DNA of 64,000 nucleotides from Parabacteroides goldsteinii DSM 19448 = WAL 12034 (GCF_000969835.1 NZ_KQ033915.1:153329-217328), one strand, 5' to 3'. Shown: positions 45,958 to 54,802, numbered from the stretch's first letter. Notes: generated by a model from the sequence alone, not told the origin. A program made the numbers and translations.

Positions 45958-48015
45958 ATGAAACATGTTAATGGTCTTTGTATAAATCAATTATGGACTT
46001 TTGGACTGATAGGGATAATGGCCCTGTCGGGATGTGGAAATCAAAAGGATACCGTTCATTCGAATGTGAATATGCCTGATTCTTGTTGGGATACTTATTC
46101 TGATACCTGGGTGGCAACAGATGCTTTGGGACGGACTATGCCGACACAAGAAGAGGTCGGAAATGTCAAGAATGATAAGCGTCGTGTGGTTGGTATTTTT
46201 TATATCACGTGGCATTCGGATAATTTGGCTAATTTGAAGGCTCCTTATCGTGCTGATGTAAGTAAGGTGTTGGAAGAAGCTCCCGAAGCTCGTCTGGATG
46301 CTAATCATTCGGCATGGACAGAAGGTTCTTACCATTGGGGGGAACCTGAATTGGGATATTTCCTTAGTCGTGATGAATATGTGATTCGTAAAGATATGTC
46401 GATGCTGGCCGATGCCGGTGTGGATGTATTAGTTATGGATGTAACAAATGCAGTCCGTTATTGGGATGAGTGGGAAACTCTGTTTACAACGATGCAAAAA
46501 ATGAAAGCAGAAGGTAACAAAGTCCCTCAATTTTGTTTTTGGGCTTTCAACGGACCTGTGATTTCTGTTGTACAAGATTTATATGATAAAGTATATAAAG
46601 AAAACAAATATAAGGATTTATGGTTCTACTGGGGAGATAAACCTTTACTGTTGTATAACGGAAAACCGACAATGGATGCTAATGGCGGAGGTGTGAAGAA
46701 CCCGAATCCTCATTATGATCCCAAAGCATTGACTGACCCTTCACATCCTCACTATAATGATCCGGATTACATAAACGAGTTTTATACGGATTATACCCAG
46801 GATGTGAAAGATTTTTTCACGCTCAGAACCATGTGGTGGGGATACTATGAGTGGGCTGGTGAACGTTTTGTCGGAACAGAAGGAAACTGGAGTTTTGGCT
46901 ACGATTTGGGTGACGAACGAGTATGTAAAATGTCACCGTCGGATTTGGTTGCAACTTATCGAGGAGAAAATGAACAAGCTGCAGTTACTCCGGCTCAACA
47001 TCCTATTTCCATAATTGGAAAATCCTGGACTCGTGATAAAAAGGAACCGAAGTTGAATGACCATGATATGCCTGAACCGACTTATGTCTCCTGGCTAGGG
47101 AAAACAGTAAATGATCCTACAGCATACGGTATCTATTTTCAGGATCGCTGGGATGAAGCATTGAAAAACGATCCTCAGTTTCTGTATTTGAATGACTGGA
47201 ATGAATGGACTGCTGGAAAATATAACTCAGGGAAAGCTCCCGGGTCTGAATTACCCGGACCGACAGAGTTTTTGGGACGTAAAAATCCGTTTTATTTTGT
47301 AGATCAGTATAATGCAGAATTTAATCGTACAATCCAACCTATGAAAGGTGGCTATACGGATAACTATTATATGCAGATGGCACAGAATATTCGTCGTTAT
47401 AAAGGAGTTCGTCCCATACCACAGAGTAGTGGATACCAGAAAATCCGAATAGACGGGACATTTAAGGAATGGGATAAAGTCAAGGTTGAATATCGGGATA
47501 CCAAAGGAGATGTAACTCATCGTGACCATAAAGGATATGGCGGAAATCATTATGTAAATAATTCTGGTAGAAATGATATTGTTTTATCGAAAGTTGCAGT
47601 AGATAAGGATAACATATTCTTTTATGTGGAAGCGATGGATAAATTGTCCCCATTTTCTGATCCGAACTGGATGTTATTACTTATCGATGCGGATAATAAT
47701 GCTTCGACCGGCTGGTACGGTTATGATTTTATAGTAAATAAAAAGGTTGTTGATGCGCAGTCGACAGAATTGATGAGGTATGATGAACAAGCCGGAGAGT
47801 GGAAGAAAGTAAATACATTGTCATATCGGGTGAATGGAAATCAATTGGAATTATCAATACCTCGTGCAGATTTAGGATTAATTGGTGATTCATTTGTCTT
47901 TGATTTTAAATGGACTGATAATCCTGCTAATTTGAAAGATCCTATATCATTGTGTGTAGATGGTGATGCGGCTCCTAACCGAAGATTTAATTATCGCTAT
48001 ATCTGGAATAAATAA
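45958..48015 (+). CDS. Lipoprotein with GH99/GH71-like domain and C-terminal CBM9-like domain
   Basis: A 685-residue protein with lipobox ALSGCGNQ (Cys26). The central domain (about 70-480) resembles the GH99/GH71-like barrel: VVGIFYITWHSDN, DEYVIRKDMSMLADAGVDVLVMDVTNA, YWGDKPLLLYNGKPT and FLYLNDWNEWTAGKY (candidate acids). The C-terminal domain (about 500-685, IRIDGTFKEWDKVKVEYRDT ... DNIFFYVEAMDKLSP ... LLIDADNNASTGWYGYDFIVN) is of the CBM9-like type that binds sugar ends. Last gene of the locus, probably an endo-acting surface enzyme. Linkage specificity is unknown. Confidence 0.7.
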   Translation: MKHVNGLCINQLWTFGLIGIMALSGCGNQKDTVHSNVNMPDSCWDTYSDTWVATDALGRTMPTQEEVGNVKNDKRRVVGIFYITWHSDNLANLKAPYRADVSKVLEEAPEARLDANHSAWTEGSYHWGEPELGYFLSRDEYVIRKDMSMLADAGVDVLVMDVTNAVRYWDEWETLFTTMQKMKAEGNKVPQFCFWAFNGPVISVVQDLYDKVYKENKYKDLWFYWGDKPLLLYNGKPTMDANGGGVKNPNPHYDPKALTDPSHPHYNDPDYINEFYTDYTQDVKDFFTLRTMWWGYYEWAGERFVGTEGNWSFGYDLGDERVCKMSPSDLVATYRGENEQAAVTPAQHPISIIGKSWTRDKKEPKLNDHDMPEPTYVSWLGKTVNDPTAYGIYFQDRWDEALKNDPQFLYLNDWNEWTAGKYNSGKAPGSELPGPTEFLGRKNPFYFVDQYNAEFNRTIQPMKGGYTDNYYMQMAQNIRRYKGVRPIPQSSGYQKIRIDGTFKEWDKVKVEYRDTKGDVTHRDHKGYGGNHYVNNSGRNDIVLSKVAVDKDNIFFYVEAMDKLSPFSDPNWMLLLIDADNNASTGWYGYDFIVNKKVVDAQSTELMRYDEQAGEWKKVNTLSYRVNGNQLELSIPRADLGLIGDSFVFDFKWTDNPANLKDPISLCVDGDAAPNRRFNYRYIWNK

Positions 48016-48052
48016 AATCGCGCTATAGAAAGCATCTGTTTATAATATGAAA

Positions 48053-48098
48053 TAACCTTAACAACTAATGTCTGTTAAAACGTTGGCTGTTAAGGTTA
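48053..48098. terminator. Convergent terminator at the end of the polysaccharide locus
   Basis: TAACCTTAACA (48053-48063) and TGTTAAGGTTA (48088-48098) form an 11-bp stem, followed by CTTTCTTTTC on the plus strand. Confidence 0.6.
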
Positions 48099-48107
48099 CT
48101 TTCTTTT

Positions 48108-48683
48108 CTATTTGTTTTTGTTCAGCCCGGCCCGGATGCGGCTGAGTGACTGGGGAGTTACACCGATATATCCGGCTATCTCTTTCAAAGGAACGCTATT
48201 AAACAACTCCGGCATCTTTTTGATGAAAGCCAGGTAACGCTTTTCCGCCTTCGGGCTGGATATATCGACCAGAACATCATCTTCATTAACGAGTATATCC
48301 ATCAGAAGACCTTGTATCCATTTCAGAAAAGCCGGCGAAGACTCCGACAGTTTTTGTATTGTGCTGTTTCTCATTTCGATGGCAATACTGTCACTCGACG
48401 AACAGATTGTGTAACGTGAAGGATGTCCGCGGAAATATCCCCAGGAAGAGAATATGGTCTCCCCGGGGATAGCAAACCAAAGGGTTTGCTGTTCGCCTTC
48501 TTCTTCGATGTAGGCTCTCCATACACCTTTGTCCAGAAAATAGATGGAATCGTCCGTCTTGCCTTCCCCTATGACAATACTACCTTTGGGGAAATGCAGG
48601 ATACGGAGTGTCTGCCGGAGCAATGTCATTTCCGTATCGCTTAGGTTACACCGGTTGTCTATTTCTTCAATTAATTTATCCAT
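48108..48683 (-). CDS. Crp/Fnr family transcriptional regulator
   Basis: A 191-residue protein with a cyclic-nucleotide-binding-type domain (about 15-115, LHFPKGSIVIGEGKTDDSIYFLDKGVWRAYIEEEGEQ) and a C-terminal helix-turn-helix (about 150-190, VPLKEIAGYIGVTPQSLSRIRAGLNK). No cysteine cluster for an Fnr iron-sulfur centre is present. It overlaps the 3' end of the MATE gene by eight bases, so they are one operon. A palindrome at 50087-50100 in the operon promoter is its most likely binding site (inference). Confidence 0.88.
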   Translation of the reverse strand: MDKLIEEIDNRCNLSDTEMTLLRQTLRILHFPKGSIVIGEGKTDDSIYFLDKGVWRAYIEEEGEQQTLWFAIPGETIFSSWGYFRGHPSRYTICSSSDSIAIEMRNSTIQKLSESSPAFLKWIQGLLMDILVNEDDVLVDISSPKAEKRYLAFIKKMPELFNSVPLKEIAGYIGVTPQSLSRIRAGLNKNK

Positions 48684-50028
48684 TCCTACGTACTTTATCT
48701 ACAATTAATAAAATGACGATAACAACTGTCGTGGTAATATCCCCTGCCGCTACTGCCAGCCATATACCATTGACATCCAGTAGTAAAGGTAATGTGAAAA
48801 AGAATACGACAGGCAATATTCCCCGTAAAACTGTCAGTGATATCGCACGCCGTAACCGTTCGATACTGGTATAATAACCGATTATAATGATGTTGATACC
48901 GAAAAACAGGTAATCGGTAGCAAACAGCGGTAAGCCGGCTACTGCATATCCCCATGCCGCACTGGCTGTATCGGGAATGAAAAGAGTAACGATGCTCCGG
49001 GTAAAACATATAAACAGGAGCATGATACTGAATGCGAATACCAAAGTGAAAAGCATGGATAAACGTAAAGCGTTATCCGAACGTTTCATCTGGCCGCATC
49101 CGTAGTTATAGCTGATAATCGGCTGTGCGGACTGTACGGTTGCGTTGAAAACCATGAATATGATTGGGAACAGGTAGCAAATGACACTGTAAGCCGCTAC
49201 GCCGTCGGCTCCCATATAATCCATAAAAACATAGTTGCCGGAAATAATCATAACGGATATCGTTATCTCACTAAGGAATACGGAAAAGCCGAGCTTAATC
49301 ATATAACCTACATTTCGGAGCGTCAACAGCAGACTCTTGACACTCAGTTTCAACCACACGAACCGTATGGCTATCGAATGCCGGAACAGATAGACAATCA
49401 TAATGGCGGCACCAACAAACTCACCTATATCTGTTGCAATCGCTGCCCCGAACAATCCCCATTTGAAAACAAAAATAAACAAATAGTCGAGAATAATATT
49501 CACAACGGTAGCAGCCAGCATCGCCCACATGGATATCTTGGGATTCGTCAGCCGGATAAAAAACGGAAGGGCAACCACCAGTACCGTAAATGGCAGGCTG
49601 ATGGAAAACCAGAATAAATATTCAACCACCATATCCATCAGATATTCATCGGAGCCGAAAAGGGTGGCTATCTTATGCGGAAATATCGTTAGCAACAACG
49701 TCATAACGAGGCTGATGAATACCAATGCGATGACCGACTGGGTAAAATTAATATTTGCAACTTTCTTTTTACCCTGCGACAAGTTGATGGAAGTGAGTAT
49801 CCCGCCTCCCATGCCGAACATCAATCCGACTCCGGTAATAATCATAAAAATAGGGGCGGAGATATTGACTGCTGCCATTGCATCACTTCCAATCCCGTTC
49901 CCGACGAAAATACCGTCTACAACGGTAAATAGTGCCGATGCGGCCATTCCCATAATGGTAGGAACCAGTAATTTGGTAAATAGTTTTCCTACGCTCATGC
50001 TTTTGAAATCAAGGCTATCCCTCTGCAT
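48676..50028 (-). CDS. MATE family efflux transporter (with Crp/Fnr regulator)
   Basis: A 450-residue integral membrane protein with about 12 helices in two related halves; the N-terminal LFTKLLVPTIMGMAASALFTVVDGIFVGNGIGSDAMAAVNISAP is the MATE signature of the DinF/NorM-like branch. Exports an unknown compound using an ion gradient. Translationally coupled to the downstream Crp/Fnr-type regulator gene. Confidence 0.92.
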   Translation of the reverse strand: MQRDSLDFKSMSVGKLFTKLLVPTIMGMAASALFTVVDGIFVGNGIGSDAMAAVNISAPIFMIITGVGLMFGMGGGILTSINLSQGKKKVANINFTQSVIALVFISLVMTLLLTIFPHKIATLFGSDEYLMDMVVEYLFWFSISLPFTVLVVALPFFIRLTNPKISMWAMLAATVVNIILDYLFIFVFKWGLFGAAIATDIGEFVGAAIMIVYLFRHSIAIRFVWLKLSVKSLLLTLRNVGYMIKLGFSVFLSEITISVMIISGNYVFMDYMGADGVAAYSVICYLFPIIFMVFNATVQSAQPIISYNYGCGQMKRSDNALRLSMLFTLVFAFSIMLLFICFTRSIVTLFIPDTASAAWGYAVAGLPLFATDYLFFGINIIIIGYYTSIERLRRAISLTVLRGILPVVFFFTLPLLLDVNGIWLAVAAGDITTTVVIVILLIVDKVRRNG

Positions 50029-50056
50029 ATCAATTGGTTTTTAATAATAACGCCCG

Positions 50057-50064
50057 CAAAGGTA
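50057..50064 (-). promoter_or_regulatory. Promoter -7 box of the MATE-Crp operon
   Basis: Minus strand reads TACCTTTG, 29 bases upstream of the MATE start codon. Confidence 0.6.
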
Positions 50065-50086
50065 GGCCTTTAACCTCCGGATGAAC

Positions 50087-50100
50087 TTACCAATTGGTAA
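50087..50100. promoter_or_regulatory. Palindromic operator candidate
   Basis: TTACCAATTGGTAA is a perfect 14-base palindrome about 23 bases upstream of the -7 box. The core CAATTGGT occurs again at 50031-50038, next to the start codon. Confidence 0.55.
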
Positions 50101-50251
50101 TAAATGAAAATAGATAAAATATTATATTGTAGATTGAAAAATATTCGTTTTTAAATGTGTGCTTGCTTCTGAATATCTACTGGTGATGATAATCAATTTC
50201 AAACCAGTGAAAGTGTTTTTTATTAAGGTATATTTCCTCTATAAATAAACA

Positions 50252-50534
50252 AACGTGAGTTCGAAATAAGTACCATAACCTTCCTCAGAATAACAGTCAA
50301 GCCATGTTTAATAACATGTATGTGTAAAAATATAACAAAAAGTTTGTATTAAAGAAAAATAAACCTGTCCTTTGACGAAAAGATTTTAACTATGAAAAAC
50401 ACAAAGAGATAACATTGCCACAGTCTTGACTATGAAATGTATGATCTTTGGGAGGGAGTCTGTATAAGGGTCCCTTTTTTCTTATTATTTTCTGTGTAAT
50501 AAAAGTTACACTAACCTTATTTCGAACTCCCGTT
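50252..50534. mobile_element. MITE-like element with 19-bp terminal inverted repeats
   Basis: Left end 50252-50270 and right end 50516-50534 are inverted complements at 18 of 19 positions (AACGTGAGTTCGAAATAAG on the left). The 283 bases between them carry no gene but include a stem around 50450-50480 (GGGAGG...TCCCTTTTTT). Size and structure fit a miniature inverted-repeat element or a decayed insertion sequence. No clear target duplication is visible. Confidence 0.55.
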
Positions 50535-50722
50535 AAAATAAGATCACTTTGTAGCTGTCCCTACATTTTGTCTATGTAGAGAGTGATAAATAATTTCCTC
50601 TTCGAGCTTGTTTGTCTCAGACGCAATTCCTTGCCAGAGCGTGCCTGTATACCAGTTTGCAAAAACGGGGTTTACTCCACCACAAATATAAGGGTCTTGG
50701 AACGCTCATTAAGAAGCAACCA

Positions 50723-51682
50723 TTAATTCACCAATGGCATATAAGGTTGCTTTTTAGCTAATAAATTCCAAATAACAACGAGTAGCTTTCGAGCATTTGC
50801 CATTAAAGCCTTGTTGTGATTCATTCTCTTTTTCAAGGTATGATATCTGCTATAAAATTTAGATGTTTGAGTCCTGCAGGCTCCCCATGCACATTGTGTA
50901 AGCATAACACGTAAATACTTGTTTCCATGTAAAGTCTTTCTTCCTTTGATCTTTCCTGCACTTTGATCATTTCGCGGTCTTAATCCAGCCCAGCCAACTA
51001 AAGCTGATGCTGTTAGAAAGGCTTTCATGTCAACACCGATTTCTGCTATGATTCTCATAGCGCTTTCCTCTTTTATCCCAGGAGCTGTTTGAAGGATTTC
51101 CAGTTCCTCGGCATAATGTCCCTCGCAAATTATTCGCATTTTCTCTTTACACTCAAGAAGCTGACGATCATAAAGTTCCACTTCTTCCAAACTCATTTTA
51201 AGCATGTCTCTGTCTGATGAAGATACAATACCAGTCAAAGACGACTTAATAACCTCATGACAATGTTTATTACGAATACGCTTGTGAACCAACAGAGCTA
51301 ATACTTCAGAATCAGTTTCACCACAGATTAATGCATTGACCACCTTACGCATGGATTTACAACCAATATCAGAAACATAATTACTCAAACGAATATTGCA
51401 ACGTTGCAACGTTAGATCGATAGCAGATTCAGCTTGCTGTTTGCGACGAGTCAAATGGAAGATACGACGACTGTACTGACGTAATTCCTGTATTTTTGAA
51501 TCAGGAATATAACTTCCCTTAATTAGCTCTTTCTGAAGAACAGTCGCAATCCATTGGGCATCTTTAATATCAGTTTTACGACCAGGGAGTTGACGGATGA
51601 AATAAGGGTTAACCAATTTAACATCAAAATCGCATTCCAAAATGCGCCAAATAGGAACCCAATAAATACTGGTGCTTTCCAT
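50723..51682 (-). pseudogene. IS110-family transposase, 5' end removed by ICE insertion
   Basis: 319 residues remain. The C-terminal Transposase_20 domain is intact (LQTAPGIKEESAMRIIAEIG ... GLRPRNDQSAGKIKGRKTLHGNKYLRVMLTQCAWGACR, with the serine in QSAGK expected to be catalytic in this family). The middle part keeps RKTDIKDAQWIATVL, but the first 60-90 residues of the RuvC-like DEDD domain, which carry the first catalytic acid, are missing. The frame enters at MESTSIYW, preceded by codons for NFA that form the ICE attachment site, so the insertion sequence was broken there. IS ends are not determined; about 190 bases of 3' flank (50535-50722) contain a small stem (CTACAT/ATGTAG) but no gene. 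Confidence 0.85.
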
Positions 51683-51683
51683 T

Positions 51684-51693
51684 GCAAAGTTAC
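51684..51693 (-). other. attL core of the ICE
   Basis: Minus strand reads GTAACTTTGC, an exact match to the CTnDOT attachment consensus GTAnnTTTGC. It lies in the IS110 transposase reading frame (codons for N-F-A just before MESTS), so the attB target was inside the transposase gene. Confidence 0.85.
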
Positions 51694-52013
51694 TACAAAA
51701 AAGTGAAATGCGGAAAGATATAGTGATAGAATTGAGTTACAAGGGTTTCAGTCGGGTTTCCGATTATTCGTGAAGCCATCGCAATCACCGCTGAAGCCAA
51801 ATCAGGACGCCGCTACGTTACTTGTCCGTAACCATGCCCGAAAGGGCGACAAACGGACACGGATAGCGAAACAAGGCGTTAAAGATTAGTGAGTTACTGA
51901 CAACCCACGCAATAAATCCGGTTACGAAAAAAGATTGCGCCGTTCCTCCCCGTTTTGCGTACCGACACCGGACTCTTCACCAACTAATTTTGAACCTAAA
52001 AAAATTAAGGACG
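51694..52013. other. ICE end region between attL and integrase
   Basis: 320 bases without a gene, expected to hold the arm-type binding sites of the integrase and accessory factors. A GCCCGAAAGGGC hairpin lies near 51836-51848. Specific arm sites were not identified by eye. Confidence 0.5.
51985..51992 (+). promoter_or_regulatory. Promoter -7 box of the integrase
   Basis: TAATTTTG, 21 bases before the chosen ATG. It overlaps an earlier in-frame ATG at 51990, supporting the start at 52014. Confidence 0.5.
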
Positions 52014-53249
52014 ATGAAGAGTACATTTTCAGTAATCTACTACCTCAAACGTCAGGTAGTGAAAAAGGACGGGACAGTACCCGTCATGGGACGCATCACG
52101 GTGGACGGCAGCCAGACGCAGTTCAGTTGTAAACTGACCGTCGATCCCAAGCTGTGGGACACCAAAGGGGGACGTGTCACGGGCAGAAGCTCGGCGGCAC
52201 TCGAAACGAACCGCATGCTCGACAAGATGCGTGTGCGCATCAACAAACATTATCAGGAAATCATGGAGCGTGACAATTTCGTCACGGCGGAGAAGGTCAA
52301 GAACGCCTTTCTCGGACTGGAACACCGCTACCACACGCTGATGCAGGTGTTCCGCCAGCACAACGAGGACTACGAGAAACAGGTGGATGCTGGCATGAAA
52401 GCCAAAGGCACGCTCTTGAAGTACAAGACCGTTTACAAGCACCTGCAAGAGTTCCTCACCATCCGCTACCGCGTGAAGGACATCGCGCTGAAAGAGCTTA
52501 CGTCCGCTTTCATCTCCGACTTCGAAATGTTCCTTCGCACGGACAAGCACTGCTGCACCAACACCGTGTGGCTGTATGTCTGCCCCTTGCGGACGATGGT
52601 GTTCATCGCCATCAACAACGAGTGGCTCACACGCGACCCGTTCCGCGAGTATGAAATCAAGAAGGAGGAAACGACACGCAGTTTCCTGACGAAAGAGGAA
52701 ATCCGGCTGCTGATGGATGGCAGGCTGAAAAACGCCAAGCAGGAGCTTTACCGCGACCTCTACCTGTTCTGCGCCTTCACGGGCTTGTCGTTCGCCGACA
52801 TGCGCAACCTGACGGAAGAGAACATCCATACCTACTTCGACGAACACGAGTGGATAAACATCAACCGCCAGAAGACGGGCGTGGTATCCAATATCCGCCT
52901 GCTCGACATCGCAAAGCGCATCATCGACAAATACCGGGGGCTGTGCGGGAACGGCAGGATTTTCCCCGTTCCCCACTACAACACGTGCCTTGCCGGAATC
53001 CGTTCCGTCGCCAAGCGTTGCGGCATCACCAAGCACATCACGTGGCATCAGAGCCGCCACACGGCAGCCACGACGGTGTTCCTCTCCAACGGCGTACCCA
53101 TCGAAACGGTGAGTTCCATGCTGGGACACAAGAGCATAAAGACTACACAGATATACGCGAAAATCACCAAAGAGAAGCTCAACCAAGACATGGAGAATCT
53201 TGCCGCAAGGTTGAACGGCATCGAGGAATTTGCAGGTTGCACCATCTAA
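52014..53249 (+). CDS. int: Tyrosine recombinase, IntDOT-like ICE integrase
   Basis: Catalyses integration and excision of the ICE at GTAnnTTTGC sites. Started at 52014 (MKSTFSVIYYLKRQ), the protein is 411 residues, the length I recall for IntDOT. Catalytic positions agree with IntDOT: Ser259 (TGLSF) in place of the usual first arginine, Arg285, Lys287, His345 and Arg348 in WHQSRHT, and nucleophile Tyr381 in QIYAK. N-terminal arm-binding domain 1-90, core-binding about 105-205, catalytic 220-400. It reads away from attL. The opposite strand carries a long open frame that is a shadow of GC-rich codons. Confidence 0.95.
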   Translation: MKSTFSVIYYLKRQVVKKDGTVPVMGRITVDGSQTQFSCKLTVDPKLWDTKGGRVTGRSSAALETNRMLDKMRVRINKHYQEIMERDNFVTAEKVKNAFLGLEHRYHTLMQVFRQHNEDYEKQVDAGMKAKGTLLKYKTVYKHLQEFLTIRYRVKDIALKELTSAFISDFEMFLRTDKHCCTNTVWLYVCPLRTMVFIAINNEWLTRDPFREYEIKKEETTRSFLTKEEIRLLMDGRLKNAKQELYRDLYLFCAFTGLSFADMRNLTEENIHTYFDEHEWININRQKTGVVSNIRLLDIAKRIIDKYRGLCGNGRIFPVPHYNTCLAGIRSVAKRCGITKHITWHQSRHTAATTVFLSNGVPIETVSSMLGHKSIKTTQIYAKITKEKLNQDMENLAARLNGIEEFAGCTI

Positions 53250-53261
53250 AACAGAGAAGCC

Positions 53262-53624
53262 ATGAAACGTGATATAATTATCATAGAGGACAACACGGTC
53301 AGCGTAACCGGTAACGAGATATGGATGACCGCCACAGAAATCGCCGGACTGTTCCACACGGGCGTCCCGGCAGTGAACGCCGCCATCAGAGCCGTCCGCA
53401 AGCCGGACGTGCTGAACGACTACGAGGTGTGCCGCTACATGCGGCTTGAAAACGGGCTTTCAGCCGACGTGTATTCGCTGGAAATCATCATCCCTGTCGC
53501 CTTTCGGCTGAACACCTACCACGCCCATCTTTTCCGCCGCTGGCTGATGGACAAGGCACTCGCAAAAGACAAGCATATCGCCTACATGGTATTCGTACAT
53601 AGCGGAAAAGGCGGTTACTGCTGA
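53262..53624 (+). CDS. RhuM-like N-terminal domain protein
   Basis: A 120-residue protein that matches only the N-terminal DNA-binding-like part of the RhuM family: NEIWMTATEIAGLFHTGVPAVNAAIRAV (helix-turn-helix-like), then VYSLEIIIPVAFRLNTYHAHLFRRWLMDKAL. The longer C-terminal part of RhuM is missing, so this is a short form or a trimmed one. It follows the integrase by 12 bases and is probably co-transcribed. A role in ICE regulation is inference. Confidence 0.65.
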   Translation: MKRDIIIIEDNTVSVTGNEIWMTATEIAGLFHTGVPAVNAAIRAVRKPDVLNDYEVCRYMRLENGLSADVYSLEIIIPVAFRLNTYHAHLFRRWLMDKALAKDKHIAYMVFVHSGKGGYC

Positions 53625-53731
53625 AAAGACGATGACAATCAATTAAAAACGGACAACCATCAAGCTGTCCGTTTTAACTTTAAGATAGTCAATTTGGAAT
53701 ATACGAATTATTTGTTAAAGAATATGAGGTA

Positions 53732-54745
53732 TCAAAATTGAGATGGCTTATATAACATCTCATACTTTAATGAGCCACAATCAATGTACATATCAAATTC
53801 CGCAATTCCTTTTTCTTGTGCTATATAATGCAATATTTTCTTGTTGATATTTGAAATTCTCTCTCCATAATAGATTGCTTTAGGAACAATTTTCAGGCTT
53901 GTTGCACGAGAATGTGTGGCAGGTTGTTTCTCGGAATGAATAATACGCCATTCATTTTCATATTCCCACTGTGTGGATTTGTGAATAGCCATTTTCAAAT
54001 GTGATAGTGAATCTATATTTTTAACATCCAGCCCCAAACTCTTTGCTATATACCATTGAATAAAGCTATTTGCATCAAAACGGTCGTTATCATATATAAC
54101 AGGCAAAATACAACAATTCATTTCTCCTTGTTCTAATAAGAACCTTAAATCATATTCCAATGCAAACCCTTCATGATTTTGGGCATAGTGGCTCCACATT
54201 ATAACAGAATCTATGTTTTCGCTTAAACATGCTATCGTAGATACGATCTTTAATGTATCCCCCATTTTTAATAGGATTTCTTTCAATATGTTTTCCATTG
54301 CAGCACTAAAAAGAGCTAATCTCAATGGATTTATACCATTACATGATATTACCTGTTTTTTAAAACCTGCCAAATTGTTTTTTCCGAAAAATTGGATTAC
54401 ACTTGGAGGAAAATCAAAATCTTTATTTTCAAGTATCTGTTTGAATTGTTCAAGAAATTCTTCTGTACAACAGGCTCTCATTTGCTCTTGAATATTATCC
54501 AAACTATAATAAACAAGAGTGTCATAGGGGTCATTAAACTTATCAGCAGTAACAGCATAAACCAAATCCTTATCAAAAGCATCAAGGTTTAATGTTGAAC
54601 AACTCCTATATCTATACAGTTTTTGCGGCAACATTGACATCAATGCTGCACTTATTGGATAGATTCGAGATTTTATGTCCTCTTGCTCTATTCCTTCAGG
54701 AATTATTGTGGATTCTAACAATTTTGCAAATTCACTCCGAAGCAT
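53732..54745 (-). CDS. DUF2971 domain protein (ICE cargo gene)
   Basis: A 337-residue protein with the DUF2971 pattern: PQKLYRYRSCSTLNLDAFDKDLVYAVTADKFNDPYDT near residue 38, VIMWSHYAQNHEGFALEYD near 185 and YENEWRIIH near 265. The function of this family is not established; members occur in mobile elements and defence-rich regions. The gene is clearly AT-rich inside a GC-rich ICE backbone and has its own promoter at 54768-54775, so it looks like inserted cargo. It sits between the integrase block and the excision regulators. Confidence 0.75.
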   Translation of the reverse strand: MLRSEFAKLLESTIIPEGIEQEDIKSRIYPISAALMSMLPQKLYRYRSCSTLNLDAFDKDLVYAVTADKFNDPYDTLVYYSLDNIQEQMRACCTEEFLEQFKQILENKDFDFPPSVIQFFGKNNLAGFKKQVISCNGINPLRLALFSAAMENILKEILLKMGDTLKIVSTIACLSENIDSVIMWSHYAQNHEGFALEYDLRFLLEQGEMNCCILPVIYDNDRFDANSFIQWYIAKSLGLDVKNIDSLSHLKMAIHKSTQWEYENEWRIIHSEKQPATHSRATSLKIVPKAIYYGERISNINKKILHYIAQEKGIAEFDMYIDCGSLKYEMLYKPSQF

Positions 54746-54767
54746 AATGGTATTTCATTTTTAACTA

Positions 54768-54775
54768 CAAAGGTA
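54768..54775 (-). promoter_or_regulatory. Promoter -7 box of the DUF2971 gene
   Basis: Minus strand reads TACCTTTG, 23 bases upstream of the start codon. Confidence 0.6.
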
Positions 54776-54802
54776 CGCATTTTATTCCGGAATGCCAGAA
54801 CA

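Noticed and set aside
52029..53357. 442-codon open frame on the minus strand opposite the integrase
   Set aside because: Shadow frame caused by GC-rich codons; the plus strand encodes a complete IntDOT-like integrase with all catalytic residues.
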